Positions 41,617 to 52,437 of a stretch of DNA of 64,000 bases are shown here, in pieces. This stretch comes from Rodentibacter caecimuris. Its GTDB lineage: Bacteria > Pseudomonadota > Gammaproteobacteria > Enterobacterales > Pasteurellaceae. Under the pieces are notes generated by a model. It saw only the letters and a program-made list of their open reading frames with translations. It searched no databases and was not told the DNA's origin. Each line of letters begins with the position of its first letter. The first letter of the stretch is position 1. Position numbers and translations under genes: made by a program. The stretch spans positions 1,488,001 through 1,552,000 of the forward strand of contig NZ_BBXJ01000001.1 of the NCBI RefSeq assembly GCF_001019715.1, in the 5' to 3' direction.

Positions 41617-41742
41617 CAAAGTTCAATCGCTCAATAAACTGCTTAGCTATTAATAAACACTACTATAAAAGTAATAATGAATTTCTAGTTTAAGCACCTA
41701 TTAAGACTTCAAAATTAAAAATATTTTAACAAGTCTATTAAC

Positions 41743-41766
41743 AAGTGCCCACACAGATTGTCTGAT
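41743..41766 (-). promoter_or_regulatory. 5' arm of the 16S RNase III processing stem
   Basis: Complementary at 22 of 24 positions to 40042-40065 at the other end of the 16S gene. In the precursor the two arms pair and are cut by RNase III. Confidence 0.8.
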
Positions 41767-41770
41767 TCGT

Positions 41771-41782
41771 TGTTAAAGAGCA
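41771..41782 (-). promoter_or_regulatory. rRNA antitermination boxA in the 16S leader
   Basis: TGCTCTTTAACA on the minus strand is identical to the E. coli rrn boxA. It lies between tRNA-Pro and the 16S gene, where NusB/S10 antitermination complexes load. Confidence 0.85.
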
Positions 41783-41786
41783 AAAA

Positions 41787-41863
41787 TGGTCGGCGAGATA
41801 GGATTTGAACCTACGACCCACTGGTCCCAAACCAGTTGCGCTACCAAGCTGCGCTACTCGCCG
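41787..41863 (-). tRNA. tRNA-Pro (TGG)
   Basis: A 77-nt cloverleaf with CGGCGAGTAGCGCAGC start, anticodon TGG and encoded CCA; 5 bp before boxA. Confidence 0.96.
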
Positions 41864-41882
41864 ATAAAATCTTATAAAAAGA

Positions 41883-41958
41883 TGGGGTGGCTAATGGGAT
41901 TCGAACCCACGACAACTGGAATCACAATCCAGGGCTCTACCAACTGAGCTATAGCCAC
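41883..41958 (-). tRNA. tRNA-His (GTG)
   Basis: A 76-nt cloverleaf, GTGGCTA acceptor, anticodon GTG, discriminator C73 with a G available at -1 and encoded CCA. Confidence 0.96.
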
Positions 41959-41979
41959 CATTGAAGATTGCATTGACTC

Positions 41980-42056
<77 letters not shown>

Positions 42057-42079
42057 GTTGCTGCGTCGTTGCGGGGCGT

Positions 42080-42108
42080 ATATTAATGATTTCAGAATAC
42101 CTTGTCTA
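42080..42108 (-). promoter_or_regulatory. Promoter of the tRNA/rRNA operon
   Basis: On the minus strand TAGACA (42103-42108), a 17-bp spacer and TAATAT (42080-42085) are followed by a GC-rich discriminator ACGCCCCGC. An A/T tract upstream (about 42112-42140) looks like an UP element. This is the classic stringently controlled rrn P1 layout, placed 24 bp before tRNA-Arg. Confidence 0.8.
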
Positions 42109-42216
42109 GCACTTTTTTGTAATTTTTTTTTGAAAGATAATTTTTTGTGCAATTTGCATAGATTTTATAAATTTTCTGTTTATATTTTAGTTTTAAATAA
42201 ACGAAAAAGAATAAAT

Positions 42217-43281
42217 TTATCCTTTATTTCTTCTCGCTCTACGCTTTGTTCTTCTTATCCAGCGGGTTATTTTCCATGCTTTTGTAATCGAATAAGCATA
42301 AAGAAAAAATAAAATAATAAAGCCAATAAACATTATCCATTCATTTACGTAATACACTTCTCCTAAAATTCCAATTGCAGCACAAACCGCAGCAAAAAAT
42401 GTAATCAACAAAAATGCCTGACGGGAATTCAAACCTGCTCGTACCATCAGATGATGAACATGTAATCGGTCGGGACGAAAAGGGCTTTTCCCTTTGCGTA
42501 AACGGCGATAGATGATGGATACCATATCAATGAGTGGAATCGCAATAATCCAAAGTGCGGTCACCGGATTCATCGGATGACCTTTACCTTGCGTACTTAG
42601 AAGCAAAATCCAAATAATCGTAAAGCCAATTAATGTACTCCCCGCATCCCCCATAAACACCTTATATTTTGTCCCCAACGGAATCCCTAGGTTTAACATG
42701 AGGTAAGGTAGCATTGCAGCAATTAAAGCAAAACTCCAATGCGCCATATCCATTTGCCCATCACGAAACATTAAAATACCAATTGCGGCAAAAGAGACAC
42801 AGGACAAACCACCAAGCAAACCATCAATACCGTCAATCATATTAAAAGCATTAATAATTGCAATGGTTGCAAACACAGTAATAACCAACCCGATAGAGCC
42901 AAGCGTTAATTGGAAAGGTCCTAAAATTTGTCCAAAATGATCAAGATAGACATTCCCTAAATCAATCATCAAAATAGCCAATAAAGATTGAATTCCTGCC
43001 CGTAGAAATGGGCTAATATCAAAGCGATCGTCTAAAATACCAATCGCAAGCAATACAAAAATACTAAATAAGTACAAATAAGGAAGACGAAGTTGATCCC
43101 ACTCCATTAAGTAATAACAGAGGTTTCCCATAAAAAGAGATACACCGCCAATTAATGGAATTGCGCCTTGGTGACGTTTGCGGTAATTCGGTTTATCGAC
43201 CAAACCGATTTTATTCGCAATAGGGCGCATTACCATTAAGGTCAGAAATGCGCCAAGAAAAGTAACAATAAGACTTAACAT
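42217..43281 (-). CDS. wecA: Undecaprenyl-phosphate GlcNAc-1-phosphate transferase WecA
   Basis: A 354-residue polytopic inner-membrane enzyme (about 11 hydrophobic segments) of the MraY/WecA family. It transfers GlcNAc-1-phosphate to undecaprenyl phosphate, starting a surface glycan. Motifs: DKPNYRKRHQGAIPLIGG, the catalytic-aspartate block ILDDRFD, NAFNMIDGIDGLLGG and the cytoplasmic HVHHL motif. The ATG at 43281 has AAAGG upstream; the longer frame to 43350 is rejected. A basic C-terminus (RRTKRRARRNKG) ends the protein. Confidence 0.94.
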   Translation of the reverse strand: MLSLIVTFLGAFLTLMVMRPIANKIGLVDKPNYRKRHQGAIPLIGGVSLFMGNLCYYLMEWDQLRLPYLYLFSIFVLLAIGILDDRFDISPFLRAGIQSLLAILMIDLGNVYLDHFGQILGPFQLTLGSIGLVITVFATIAIINAFNMIDGIDGLLGGLSCVSFAAIGILMFRDGQMDMAHWSFALIAAMLPYLMLNLGIPLGTKYKVFMGDAGSTLIGFTIIWILLLSTQGKGHPMNPVTALWIIAIPLIDMVSIIYRRLRKGKSPFRPDRLHVHHLMVRAGLNSRQAFLLITFFAAVCAAIGILGEVYYVNEWIMFIGFIILFFLYAYSITKAWKITRWIRRTKRRARRNKG

Positions 43282-43403
43282 AGATTGACCTTTATAATTT
43301 TTGTAAAGGATAACATAAGGAAAATTTAGCAAGAAAGATATTTTTAACAATGCCTGTATTTTTCAGTACAATAGCAGCACTTTTTTATACTCAAGGAAAA
43401 ACA

Positions 43404-44687
43404 ATGACAAATTCAACCGCACTTTTTTCTCGTGCACAACAAATTATTCCCGGTGGCGTCAATTCTCCTGTACGTGCCTTTAAAGGAGTAGGAGGAACAC
43501 CAATATTTATTCAGAAAGCACAAGGTGCTTATATTTATGATACGGATAATAAACCATATATTGATTATGTTGGCTCTTGGGGGCCTATGATTCTGGGGCA
43601 TAACCATCCCACTATTTTAAATGCCGTATTGAAAGCGGCTGAAAACGGATTGAGTTTCGGTGCGCCAACTCCTTCCGAAATTGATCTTGCCGAACTGGTT
43701 TGCCAACTAATGCCCTCTATTGAAATGGTCAGAATGGTGAGTTCAGGCACTGAAGCCACGATGACCGCCATTCGCCTTGCCCGCGGCTACACCGGACGTG
43801 ATAAAATTTTAAAATTTGAAGGTTGTTACCACGGTCATTCCGACTCACTTTTAGTCAAAGCCGGTTCCGGTGCATTAACACTGGGACAACCAAGTTCTCC
43901 CGGGGTTCCGGAAGATTTTGCTAAACATACGCTCACGGCGGAATACAACAATTTAGATTCTGTAAAGCAATTATTTGAACAATTTCCTGATAGCATTGCT
44001 TGCGTCATTATCGAACCCGTTGCAGGCAATATGAATTGTATTCCGCCAAAAGCCGGTTTCTTGCAAGGATTACGTGAACTTTGCGACAACTATGGCGCAC
44101 TTTTCATTATTGATGAAGTCATGACCGGTTTTCGCGTAGCGCTTGCCGGTGCTCAATCTTACTACGGCGTAACACCGGATCTGACCACACTAGGCAAAGT
44201 CATTGGCGGAGGTATGCCGGTGGGTGCCGTAGGTGGCAAAAAAGCAGTAATGGAATACCTCGCACCAACCGGTCCGGTTTACCAAGCCGGTACGCTTTCC
44301 GGCAATCCTATTGCTATGGCGGCAGGCTTAGCTTGTTTAAATGAATTAAAAAAAGCAGGAAATGAACAAAAGCTCACCGAGAAAACCGAAAAACTTTGTG
44401 TCGGTTTAAAAGCTTTGGCAGAAAAGTATAATGTGCCGTTCGTAGTAAATTATGTAGGCGGTATGTTCGGTATTTTCTTTACTGATCAAAAAGAAGTAAC
44501 CTCTTATGCTGAAGTCATGAAATGTGATACGGAAAAATTCAAAATTTTCTTCCATAAGATGCTGGATTTAGGTGTATATCTTGCCCCTTCGGCATTTGAA
44601 GCCGGCTTTATGTCTTTAGCACATACTGATGAAGATATTGCCAAAACATTGGAAGCTGCCGATATTGCCTTCCGCTCCCTCGCTTAA
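43404..44687 (+). CDS. hemL: Glutamate-1-semialdehyde 2,1-aminomutase
   Basis: A 427-residue class-III PLP enzyme that makes 5-aminolevulinate from glutamate-1-semialdehyde, the C5 heme route. The active-site lysine is in [15 protein letters not shown] (about residue 265); [15 protein letters not shown] and [10 protein letters not shown] are family blocks. The ATG at 43404 follows AAGGA; 54 upstream bases of open frame are not used. It is divergent from wecA. Heme synthesis is notable in this family because H. influenzae itself cannot make heme from glutamate de novo in full. Confidence 0.93.
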   Translation: MTNSTALFSRAQQIIPGGVNSPVRAFKGVGGTPIFIQKAQGAYIYDTDNKPYIDYVGSWGPMILGHNHPTILNAVLKAAENGLSFGAPTPSEIDLAELVCQLMPSIEMVRMVSSGTEATMTAIRLARGYTGRDKILKFEGCYHGHSDSLLVKAGSGALTLGQPSSPGVPEDFAKHTLTAEYNNLDSVKQLFEQFPDSIACVIIEPVAGNMNCIPPKAGFLQGLRELCDNYGALFIIDEVMTGFRVALAGAQSYYGVTPDLTTLGKVIGGGMPVGAVGGKKAVMEYLAPTGPVYQAGTLSGNPIAMAAGLACLNELKKAGNEQKLTEKTEKLCVGLKALAEKYNVPFVVNYVGGMFGIFFTDQKEVTSYAEVMKCDTEKFKIFFHKMLDLGVYLAPSAFEAGFMSLAHTDEDIAKTLEAADIAFRSLA

Positions 44688-44693
44688 TTCATA

Positions 44694-44725
44694 AAAAAGT
44701 GCGGTTAAAATTGACCGCACTTTTT
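44694..44725. terminator. hemL/glnD bidirectional terminator
   Basis: Inverted uptake sequences, AAAAAGTGCGGT and ACCGCACTTTTT, between convergent genes, with A and T runs at the two edges. Confidence 0.85.
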
Positions 44726-44727
44726 CC

Positions 44728-47319
44728 TTAGATTCGCCGCTCAATTACTTCACGTAAATGCGTTCTTTCCTCTAAAGTTAAGGCTTTATTCATACGATTT
44801 CTCAAAATAAAGAAATCCTCCACTTTTTCACCTACGGTCGTAATTTTTGCATTAAATAAAGTTAAATGAAGAGCATTAAATATTTGACTGATTTCCGCCA
44901 ATAAGCCCGGTTTATCTAACGCAACCAGTTCCATTTCGGTATGTTCCGTTTTACTTTCGTGTAAAAAACGCACTTCTGTTCTAACCGTAAAATGCTGTAA
45001 TTGGCGATTCGGAAAAATTCTAGGTTGTTGATACTTATCACTATGTAATACTTGAATCAACGCATTTTCTAATTCCCGACGACGATCAAATTTTACTAAC
45101 TCCCCATTAAGCTCCGTAATAATAAAGCTATCAAACACATAACCATCTTGTGCGGTAATAATTTGCGCATCGTGAATACTGAATTTTTTCACCCCAATTG
45201 TACTGACGACTTTATTGAATAACTGTGCTTGATCTCGGCAATAAATGAAAACCTCCGTTCCCCCAAAAGAAAAGCGATTCGTTACCTTAACCAATAACTC
45301 ACCGGAAAAATCTACCAATAATGCGGAATGCCCGGAGATTTGTTTTGCGCTATTGCGTAGAAAATATTCATCAGGGCAACGTGCCCACAATTGATGAATT
45401 TTTTCTTCCGACATAGTTGGAAAATCAGCTTGCAAAATAGCCATAGCTAAACGGCGATTCTCTTCCAATTTTTCCGAGTAATCCAATAACGCTACCATGC
45501 CTTGGCTAAATTGTTGTTTAGTCGAATCATACAAAGAAGAAAAAAGTGAGCGTTTCCAGCTATTCCAGAGTGAACCATTGGTTGCACAAATATCCGCCAC
45601 CGTGAGACAAGTTAAGTAATCAAGTCTAACCTGATTTTGTACCGTTTCGGCAAAATTCATCACCACTTCGGGATCATAAATATCACGCCGCTGAGCGGTA
45701 ATCGACATCAATAAATGTGCTTCCACCAACCAACTTAATGTATTGATTTCCCGTCGGTCAAATCCATGCAATCGAGCAAATTCAGCTACATCCGCCGCAC
45801 CTAATACTGCATGATCCCCGCCCCGCCCTTTGGCGATATCATGAAATAAGGCGGCAACATACAATAAAGTGCGGTCAGAAAGTCGGCTAACTATTTGATA
45901 ACAAATCGGATGTTCCGATTCGGTTTCTTTATGGGAAAAACTTTCCAGCTTTAACATAACCCGCAAAGTATGTTCATCCACGGTATAAATATGAAATAAA
46001 TCAAATTGCATTAACCCTTCAATTGCCTGCCATTGCGGAAGATAAGCGGTGATCACGCCGTACTGATGCATTGGAATGAAAGCACGGGAAATGGCATTTT
46101 TCTGATTAAACAAACGCAAAAACTTTTCGCGTGCGGGGGGAATCTCACACAATTTGTTCGGCAATTGTTCAAGCGCAAGTTGCAATTTACGTAAAGTTTC
46201 AGAATGAATCGTTGCTTGTTCAAATTGGGTTAAATAAAAAAACAGATCGAGAATACGCTCAGGCTGATGAAAAAATAAATCCGGTTTACGCAAACACAAG
46301 CGTTCATTTATCAAGTCAAAATCATCATCCAATTGATGAATAAAGACATCATAAAGCGGAGATAAAAAATGCTCGCGATAATGTTGAATTAATATATTAC
46401 TAATCAGCGAAATGCGGTGTAACGCTTGAAAAAACCGTTTCATCATTTTTTCTACACCTTGATTCCCCTCGCCCTGAAAACCAAGTAATTCACTGACTTT
46501 AATTTGTCGATCAAACAACAAACGGTTGTCATAGCGTTTTAAAATCAAATGCAAGGCAAAGCGCACTTTAAAAAGAAAAGCCTGACTTTCTTGTAACTGT
46601 AGGTATTCTTGCGGATAAATAAAACCGCTTTGTAAAATCGCCTCCAGAGTTAGCGCCCCTGTATGGCGCAGTGCCACCCAATATAGTAAATGCAGATCCC
46701 GTAAACCTCCGGGACTATATTTAATATCGGGTTCAAGATTATAAGCAGTGTTATGATAACGTTGATAACGCTCGCTCTGCTCCTGCACTTTCGCATTAAA
46801 AAAGGCTTCTTTTGCCCAAAACTCATCACGTTTTACCAGTTCACAAAGCGCTTCAAAGTGCGGTAAATTTCCAACAAGAAATCTTGCTTCAAGCAAATTT
46901 GTCGCAATCGTAATATCCTGTTTACCGTCACTGTCACACTGCGCCAGTGTGCGCACACTATGCCCGACTTCAAAACCGCAATCCCATAAAAACTGAACAA
47001 ATTTTGCGATCTTTTCTTTTTCATTAGGATTGAGTTCCCGTTCCGTCAAGATTAAAAAATCCAAATCGGAAAGCGGAAAAGTTTCTTGCCGACCATAACC
47101 GCCCACAGCAATAAGCGAGAGCTGCGGTTGTCCGCTCAACCCCATTTCATCCCATAACTTTCGCAATAAGGCATCATAAAAATCACAGCGATTTTTAATC
47201 AGTTCAAAAATGGAGTACTGAGAAAAATGTTCGCGTTCAAATTCTTTGAGATTTTCTCGTTGAATTTTGACCGCACTTGGAGTGAAAAGCGAATGGGGTT
47301 CAAAAGGAAAAAGTGTCAT
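44728..47319 (-). CDS. glnD: Bifunctional uridylyltransferase/uridylyl-removing enzyme GlnD
   Basis: An 863-residue sensor of glutamine that adds and removes UMP on the PII protein. Domains in order: nucleotidyltransferase with [17 protein letters not shown] (about 70-90), helical GlnE-like region, HD hydrolase with [11 protein letters not shown] (about 450-500), and two C-terminal ACT domains. The ATG at 47319 is chosen because the upstream extension to 47391 covers the map terminator. The start has only a weak ribosome site. Confidence 0.94.
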   Translation of the reverse strand: MTLFPFEPHSLFTPSAVKIQRENLKEFEREHFSQYSIFELIKNRCDFYDALLRKLWDEMGLSGQPQLSLIAVGGYGRQETFPLSDLDFLILTERELNPNEKEKIAKFVQFLWDCGFEVGHSVRTLAQCDSDGKQDITIATNLLEARFLVGNLPHFEALCELVKRDEFWAKEAFFNAKVQEQSERYQRYHNTAYNLEPDIKYSPGGLRDLHLLYWVALRHTGALTLEAILQSGFIYPQEYLQLQESQAFLFKVRFALHLILKRYDNRLLFDRQIKVSELLGFQGEGNQGVEKMMKRFFQALHRISLISNILIQHYREHFLSPLYDVFIHQLDDDFDLINERLCLRKPDLFFHQPERILDLFFYLTQFEQATIHSETLRKLQLALEQLPNKLCEIPPAREKFLRLFNQKNAISRAFIPMHQYGVITAYLPQWQAIEGLMQFDLFHIYTVDEHTLRVMLKLESFSHKETESEHPICYQIVSRLSDRTLLYVAALFHDIAKGRGGDHAVLGAADVAEFARLHGFDRREINTLSWLVEAHLLMSITAQRRDIYDPEVVMNFAETVQNQVRLDYLTCLTVADICATNGSLWNSWKRSLFSSLYDSTKQQFSQGMVALLDYSEKLEENRRLAMAILQADFPTMSEEKIHQLWARCPDEYFLRNSAKQISGHSALLVDFSGELLVKVTNRFSFGGTEVFIYCRDQAQLFNKVVSTIGVKKFSIHDAQIITAQDGYVFDSFIITELNGELVKFDRRRELENALIQVLHSDKYQQPRIFPNRQLQHFTVRTEVRFLHESKTEHTEMELVALDKPGLLAEISQIFNALHLTLFNAKITTVGEKVEDFFILRNRMNKALTLEERTHLREVIERRI

Positions 47320-47361
47320 TATTTTAGTTGCCTTGCTATCTTTGGCTTGCACTATAAAAAT

Positions 47362-47383
47362 AAAGCCCACAACAGTAGGCTTT
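47362..47383 (-). terminator. map terminator
   Basis: AAAGCCCAC and its partial complement GTAGGCTTT form a stem just after map, followed on the minus strand by ATTTTTAT. Confidence 0.65.
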
Positions 47384-47392
47384 ATCATCAAA

Positions 47393-48199
47393 TTAAATAT
47401 TCACCATAATGCGTTGGATTCGCCCTTCCGCAATTTCTTCATCACGAATGGTCATTACTTCACAGCCGTTTTCCGTTACCACAATCTGGTGTTCATACTG
47501 TGCCGAGTGACTTCGATCTTTGGTTTTAACCGTCCAACCGTCTGCCATTACCCGCACTTCCTTCTTACCGGCGTTAATCATCGGCTCAATAGTAAATACC
47601 ATACCCGGTTTTAAAATCACGCCGCCATCATCAGCATAATAGTGTAACACTTGCGGCTCACAATGAAACTCCGTGCCAATCCCATGACCGCAATATTCAC
47701 GCACTACGCTAAAACCTTGACTTTCCGTATATTTTTGTACCGATTTGCCAATTTCATTTAAACGAATACCCGGTTTAACCGTACGTAATCCCACATAGAG
47801 CGCTTCTTGTGCTGCCTCCACCAGTTTTTTACTGCGTATATTGGTTTCACCGCCGACAATATACATTTTGGAGTTATCGCCAAAATAACCGTCTTTAATC
47901 ACTGTGACATCAATGTTTACAATATCGCCGTTTTTCAAAATCTTATCCGAACTGGGAATACCATGGCAAACCACCTCATTAATAGAAATACAGGTCGCTT
48001 TTGGAAAGCCATGATAATTTAAGCAGGCAGGAATGACTTTTTGTTCGTTTACCATATATTCGTGACAAATGCGATCTAATTCTCCTGTTGTCACGCCGGC
48101 TTTCACATAAGGTTCAATCATCACCAATACGTCAGAAGCCAATTTGCAAGCTTCACGCAGTTTTATCACTTCTTTTTCGGTTCTTAATGGAATAGTCAT
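47393..48199 (-). CDS. map: Methionine aminopeptidase type I
   Basis: A 268-residue enzyme that removes N-terminal methionine from new proteins. Metal ligands are visible as the two aspartates in [19 protein letters not shown], the His in [12 protein letters not shown] and the Glu residues in FTIEPMIN and near EHQIVVTE. The length is standard (264 in E. coli). It is followed by glnD with a terminator in between, and is divergent from erpA. Confidence 0.97.
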   Translation of the reverse strand: MTIPLRTEKEVIKLREACKLASDVLVMIEPYVKAGVTTGELDRICHEYMVNEQKVIPACLNYHGFPKATCISINEVVCHGIPSSDKILKNGDIVNIDVTVIKDGYFGDNSKMYIVGGETNIRSKKLVEAAQEALYVGLRTVKPGIRLNEIGKSVQKYTESQGFSVVREYCGHGIGTEFHCEPQVLHYYADDGGVILKPGMVFTIEPMINAGKKEVRVMADGWTVKTKDRSHSAQYEHQIVVTENGCEVMTIRDEEIAEGRIQRIMVNI

Positions 48200-48321
48200 T
48201 TTATTCCCTCACTTAATACAACGGGGTGCGGATTATAGCACGATTTCCGTGAAAAATCTTGAATGCATTAGTCGGTTATTGGATAATAGCCCAATTCAAA
48301 TTTAGGAAAGTGGGAAATATT

Positions 48322-48666
48322 ATGACAGATAATATTGCTGTGCCGCTAACATTTACCGATGCGGCAGCGAATAAAGTAAAAAGTTTAATTAGCGAGGAAG
48401 AAAATAGTGCCCTCAAACTTCGTGTGTACATCACCGGCGGTGGTTGCAGCGGTTTCCAATATGGTTTTACCTTTGATGAAAAAGTAAACGAGGGGGACTT
48501 AACCATTGAAAAATCCGGTGTTCAGCTTGTGATTGATCCAATGAGTTTACAATACTTAATCGGTGGTACGGTGGATTATATCGAAGGATTGGAAGGCTCC
48601 CGTTTCGTCGTAGATAATCCGAACGCCACCAGCACTTGCGGCTGTGGCTCGTCTTTTAGCATTTAA
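48322..48666 (+). CDS. erpA: Iron-sulfur cluster insertion protein ErpA
   Basis: A 114-residue A-type Fe-S carrier; Cys42 (GGGCSGFQ), Cys106 and Cys108 (TCGCGSSF) match the three ligands of the family exactly. It delivers clusters to apoproteins, including isoprenoid enzymes. The ATG at 48322 (AAGTGGGA upstream) is used in place of a longer in-frame start at 48259. yacL begins 2 bp after the stop. Confidence 0.95.
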   Translation: MTDNIAVPLTFTDAAANKVKSLISEEENSALKLRVYITGGGCSGFQYGFTFDEKVNEGDLTIEKSGVQLVIDPMSLQYLIGGTVDYIEGLEGSRFVVDNPNATSTCGCGSSFSI

Positions 48667-48667
48667 C

Positions 48668-49021
48668 ATGGATTTTCAATTTACCTCTCACCAAGGCAAT
48701 ATTTCAGCGAAATGCTCAATGGAACATATTGCTCTTGCAAACTGGTTTAATACTGAAGTGCGGTCAAATCCAACAGCGATTTTGACCGCACTTTCTACTG
48801 CACGGCAATTAACCGAAAACCAAGAAAAACGCTTAATCGGTGCGGAATACTCACTCTTTCTCAATGCTGACGAAGTAATGGTGCGTGCCAATAATCTTGT
48901 TATAGAATCCGAGACAATATTAGAAGATAATTTCCATTATTATGATGAAGAAAGTATCGCTTTTTGCGGTACACAAGATTTTATTCATTTTCTTGAAGCC
49001 TATATTGATTTTATCGAATAA
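48668..49021 (+). CDS. yacL: UPF0231 family protein YacL
   Basis: A 117-residue soluble protein with the family phrases EVMVRANNLVIE and HYYDEESIAFCG. No function has been established. The ATG at 48668 matches the family N-terminus (MDFQF); the frame continuing into erpA is ignored. It sits between erpA (2 bp) and mrcB (7 bp), and the three may be cotranscribed. Two uptake sequences (about 48758-48793) lie inside the coding sequence. Confidence 0.88.
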   Translation: MDFQFTSHQGNISAKCSMEHIALANWFNTEVRSNPTAILTALSTARQLTENQEKRLIGAEYSLFLNADEVMVRANNLVIESETILEDNFHYYDEESIAFCGTQDFIHFLEAYIDFIE

Positions 49022-49027
49022 CCCGCT

Positions 49028-51379
49028 ATGACCACAGAGAATCACGACCAAGAAGAAAATCAACAGACGAATCCAAGAAAACGTCGCGCTTTTAAGATAT
49101 TTCTACTCAAAGCCGGTTTCACAGCAACCGTCCTTGCAATATTTTATGGCGGCTATTTGGATTGGCAAATTCGTTCAAAAATGGATGGGCAAATTTGGCA
49201 TTTACCGGCCGAAGTATATAGCCGTATTGAACGTGTCAAAATCGCCGATAATCTTGCGTTTGATGAAGTCGTTCGAATTTTGCTTGATAACGAATACCGT
49301 CAAACAACGATGGTTGCAGCACCCGGCGATTTTAAATTAGAAGATGACACTATCGTGGTTCTACGCCGTGCTTTCCCTTTCCCTGACAAACCTGAGCCGC
49401 AACGGGTATTACGCCTGCGTTTTAGCAACAATAAATTAAGCCGAATTGAAGATCTTGTCGCAGTACAAGCTATTGATGAATTTCGCCTTGCTCCAAAACT
49501 TATCGCGATGTTGGAATCAGACAACGAAGATCGTCTTGCGATTCCCCTACAAAATTACCCGCGTTTATTGATTGACGCGCTAATTTTAACTGAGGATCGC
49601 CGTTTTTACGAACATAGCGGGATCAATCCTATTGGGATCATTCGGGCATTAATTGCCAATATTCGTGCTGGACAAACCGTACAAGGCGGTAGTACATTAA
49701 CCCAACAATTAGTCAAAAACCTTTTTTTATCAAGCGAACGTACCATTATACGCAAAGCCAATGAAGCGTTAATGTCCCTCATTTTAGACTGGCGTTATAA
49801 CAAAAACCGTATCCTTGAAACCTACCTCAATGAAATTTACCTCGGGCAAAATGGTGATACTCAAATCCATGGTTTTGAACTTGCCAGTCAATTTTATTTC
49901 GGGCGTTCCATTCGTGAAATTAGCCTCGATCAAATCGCCTTACTAGTGGGCATGGTAAAAGGCCCTTCACTGTATAATCCTTGGCGTAACCCGCAAAATG
50001 CCCTTGAACGTCGCAATGTGGTATTAAAGTTAATGCTGGATCATCAAATGATCGGTGGCGAGCTTTATGAATTACTCAGTAAACGCCCGCTCGGCGTGCA
50101 AGCCAAAGGACAAATTTCACGTAAATATCCGGCATTTATTCAAACCTTACAAAGTGATTTACGCCGCCAACTTGGCGATCTCAAAATATCCGGTTTACTC
50201 GGTGCACGCATTTTCACCACAATGGATTTAAAACAACAAGAACAATCGGAAAATGCCGTGGTAAATACGGTTTCTAAATTGCAAGTACAAACGAAAAATC
50301 CTCATTTGGAAGGGGCGATGATTGTGGCTGATTATCACACTGGCGAAATTCGTTCGGTCGTAGGCGGATTACAAACACAGTATGCCGGTTTCAACCGTGC
50401 ATTAATGGCAAAACGCCAAATTGGCTCACTGGTAAAACCGTCCATTTATTTGGCCGCACTTTCCAACCCCGAACAATTCCGTTTGAACACGCCGATTAAT
50501 AACCAACCGATCACAATTAATATAAAAGGGAGCCCGCCTTGGCAACCGCGTAACTATGATCGTAAATATAGCGGTTCGGTAATGCTGATGGATGCGCTCG
50601 CCCGTTCGTTAAATATCCCAACGGTGAATATTGGTATGAAAGTGGGTTTGAAAAATGTTATCGACACACAAAAAGCGATGGGCTGGGATAATGTAGAAAT
50701 CCCTAAAGTGCCTGCGATGTTGCTCGGCGCTTATACGATTTCACCTTATGACGTAACAAAACTTTATCAGACTATTGCAAACCAAGGCGGTAGGATTGAA
50801 TTAACCACGATAGACAGTATTACCGATCGTCAAGGCAATCTGATTTATCAGCATGATAAAAGCGCTAAACAAGTGGTGCCACAAGAGGCGGCATTCCAAA
50901 CTTTATTTGCTATGCAAAAAACAGTCGAACGCGGCACGGCACGCAGCCTACAAAATGATTATGCCGGACTTCAACTTGCCGGTAAAACCGGAACGACAAA
51001 TGATGCGCGAGATACTTGGTTTGTTGGAATTGACGGGCGAAATGTCAGCACCATCTGGCTGGGACGCGATGATAACGGAGAAACTAAACTCACCGGAGCC
51101 TCCGGCGCATTACAAATTTATAAAGACTATCTCAACCGTGTTTATATTGAAAAATTAAAACTGCAAAAGCCCGCCGCAATAAAATGGGTTGGCATTAGCC
51201 AATATGGCAGTTGGGATTGCGGCAGCAGCCGAATTATTCCTGTCTGGGCGAATAAAGGACAAAGTTTTTGCTCGTCTTCAGCGACAGATTCTCTTTCCCC
51301 AACTAATCAATCAACCCCTAGTGGTAGCTTATGGGAGGTGTTAGATAACATCCCCATTGAAGAAGCAAAACCCGAATAG
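49028..51379 (+). CDS. mrcB: Penicillin-binding protein 1B (bifunctional)
   Basis: A 783-residue class-A PBP anchored by one N-terminal helix (about 24-42). The UB2H-like region is followed by a GT51 glycosyltransferase (EDRRFYEHSGINPIG and GGSTLTQQLVKN) and a transpeptidase domain. The transpeptidase has SxxK in GSLVKPS, SLN in RSLNIPT and KTG in GKTGTTNDARDTWF. It polymerises and crosslinks peptidoglycan. The activator lipoprotein LpoB is not in this window. Its gene is followed by an uptake-sequence terminator. Confidence 0.96.
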   Translation: MTTENHDQEENQQTNPRKRRAFKIFLLKAGFTATVLAIFYGGYLDWQIRSKMDGQIWHLPAEVYSRIERVKIADNLAFDEVVRILLDNEYRQTTMVAAPGDFKLEDDTIVVLRRAFPFPDKPEPQRVLRLRFSNNKLSRIEDLVAVQAIDEFRLAPKLIAMLESDNEDRLAIPLQNYPRLLIDALILTEDRRFYEHSGINPIGIIRALIANIRAGQTVQGGSTLTQQLVKNLFLSSERTIIRKANEALMSLILDWRYNKNRILETYLNEIYLGQNGDTQIHGFELASQFYFGRSIREISLDQIALLVGMVKGPSLYNPWRNPQNALERRNVVLKLMLDHQMIGGELYELLSKRPLGVQAKGQISRKYPAFIQTLQSDLRRQLGDLKISGLLGARIFTTMDLKQQEQSENAVVNTVSKLQVQTKNPHLEGAMIVADYHTGEIRSVVGGLQTQYAGFNRALMAKRQIGSLVKPSIYLAALSNPEQFRLNTPINNQPITINIKGSPPWQPRNYDRKYSGSVMLMDALARSLNIPTVNIGMKVGLKNVIDTQKAMGWDNVEIPKVPAMLLGAYTISPYDVTKLYQTIANQGGRIELTTIDSITDRQGNLIYQHDKSAKQVVPQEAAFQTLFAMQKTVERGTARSLQNDYAGLQLAGKTGTTNDARDTWFVGIDGRNVSTIWLGRDDNGETKLTGASGALQIYKDYLNRVYIEKLKLQKPAAIKWVGISQYGSWDCGSSRIIPVWANKGQSFCSSSATDSLSPTNQSTPSGSLWEVLDNIPIEEAKPE

Positions 51380-51380
51380 T

Positions 51381-51410
51381 AAAAGTGCGGTTAATTTCGA
51401 CCGCACTTTT
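51381..51410 (+). terminator. mrcB terminator
   Basis: Inverted uptake sequences AAAAGTGCGGT and ACCGCACTTTT followed by TATTTTTTT. Confidence 0.85.
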
Positions 51411-51478
51411 TATTTTTTTCCGGCATTATGTATCAGGTACACAAAAACGACTATTTCAAGATACCGTAGATACAAAAA

Positions 51479-51498
51479 GCCCTCAAAAATTGAGGGCT
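51479..51498 (-). terminator. rpsO terminator
   Basis: AGCCCTCA and TGAGGGCT around AAAA(T), with GCTTTTTG on the minus strand, 25 bp after rpsO. Confidence 0.85.
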
Positions 51499-51523
51499 AA
51501 ATTGTTTTTTATCGTAATAAAAA

Positions 51524-51793
51524 TTAGCGACGTAAACCTAAACGTGCGATGGTGCTTTGATATAAAGCAAGATCCGTACGTTTTAAGTAGTCTAAAAGTT
51601 TACGACGACGAGAAACCATACGTAATAAACCACGACGACCATGGTGGTCTTTTTTATGCTCTGCAAAATGAGCTTGTAAGTGGTTGATTTGTGCAGTTAA
51701 TAATGCGATTTGAACTTCGGAAGAACCGGTATCTTTCGCATCGCGACCAAATTCAGCAACGATTGCCGCTTTTTTTTCAGTACTTAGAGACAT
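51524..51793 (-). CDS. rpsO: 30S ribosomal protein S15
   Basis: An 89-residue small-subunit protein that binds the central domain of 16S rRNA. Standard length and sequence ([42 protein letters not shown]). TAGGAG precedes the ATG. In E. coli S15 represses its own translation through a leader pseudoknot. Whether the leader here (51794-51850) folds similarly cannot be judged by eye. Confidence 0.98.
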   Translation of the reverse strand: MSLSTEKKAAIVAEFGRDAKDTGSSEVQIALLTAQINHLQAHFAEHKKDHHGRRGLLRMVSRRRKLLDYLKRTDLALYQSTIARLGLRR

Positions 51794-51981
51794 TTTTTAC
51801 TCCTAAAAGGTAGTGTTGTTGATACATCATTCGCCGATCTCTAACCCAGCGATGACAAGGAAGTGGCATTCTATCTATTGTGTATGGTAAAAGCAAGTAA
51901 TACCTACCATATCCCCCATCATACTCTTGATTTAATATTATTTCGTACTAAAATATCAAAAACACCGAAATAGGACTAATA

Positions 51982-52437
51982 ATGCTAACACAATTCGATA
52001 AACTTTCTGATCTTTCAGCAAAACTATCCTCTCTCTATGCAAATTGGGCGAAACAGCGAGGCATCACCTTAAACGAACTCCATTTTCTCTACCATATTGG
52101 ACGCAATGGGACATCTTCCCCAACAGCCATTGGGGAACGTTGGAGTTTACCAAAACAAACCGTTACATCAATCTGTAAACAACTTGATAGCAAAGGCTAT
52201 CTTCAATTTATCACCGATGAAAAAGATAAACGCAGCAAACAAATTGGATTGACCGAACAAGGCAAAATGTTTATTGAGCCAATCATCTCAGAGATTACTC
52301 AAATTGAATGGCAAACCGAACAGCAATATTCTCCCGAAAAATTGACCGCACTTTTAACAGAGGTTGAGCAGTTACTCAATATTTTTTCACACCAACTTAA
52401 CCAAAAACGAGGAGATGACAATGAATATTCTAATTAG
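51982..52437 (+). CDS. MarR-family transcriptional regulator
   Basis: A 151-residue winged-helix protein; the DNA-binding core is GTSSPTAIGERWSLPKQTVTSICKQLDSKGYL with the wing DEKDKRSKQIGLTEQG. Such proteins usually repress adjacent genes and respond to small phenolic or thiol-reactive ligands. It overlaps the first acetyltransferase gene by 17 bp, so all three genes form one unit. It presumably regulates its own operon. An AT-rich upstream region (51880-51980) holds the promoter. The ligand is unknown. Confidence 0.9.
   Translation: MLTQFDKLSDLSAKLSSLYANWAKQRGITLNELHFLYHIGRNGTSSPTAIGERWSLPKQTVTSICKQLDSKGYLQFITDEKDKRSKQIGLTEQGKMFIEPIISEITQIEWQTEQQYSPEKLTALLTEVEQLLNIFSHQLNQKRGDDNEYSN

Noticed and set aside
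47320-47391. Longer GlnD start at 47391
   Set aside because: The segment contains the map terminator hairpin; the 863-residue form from 47319 fits the family.
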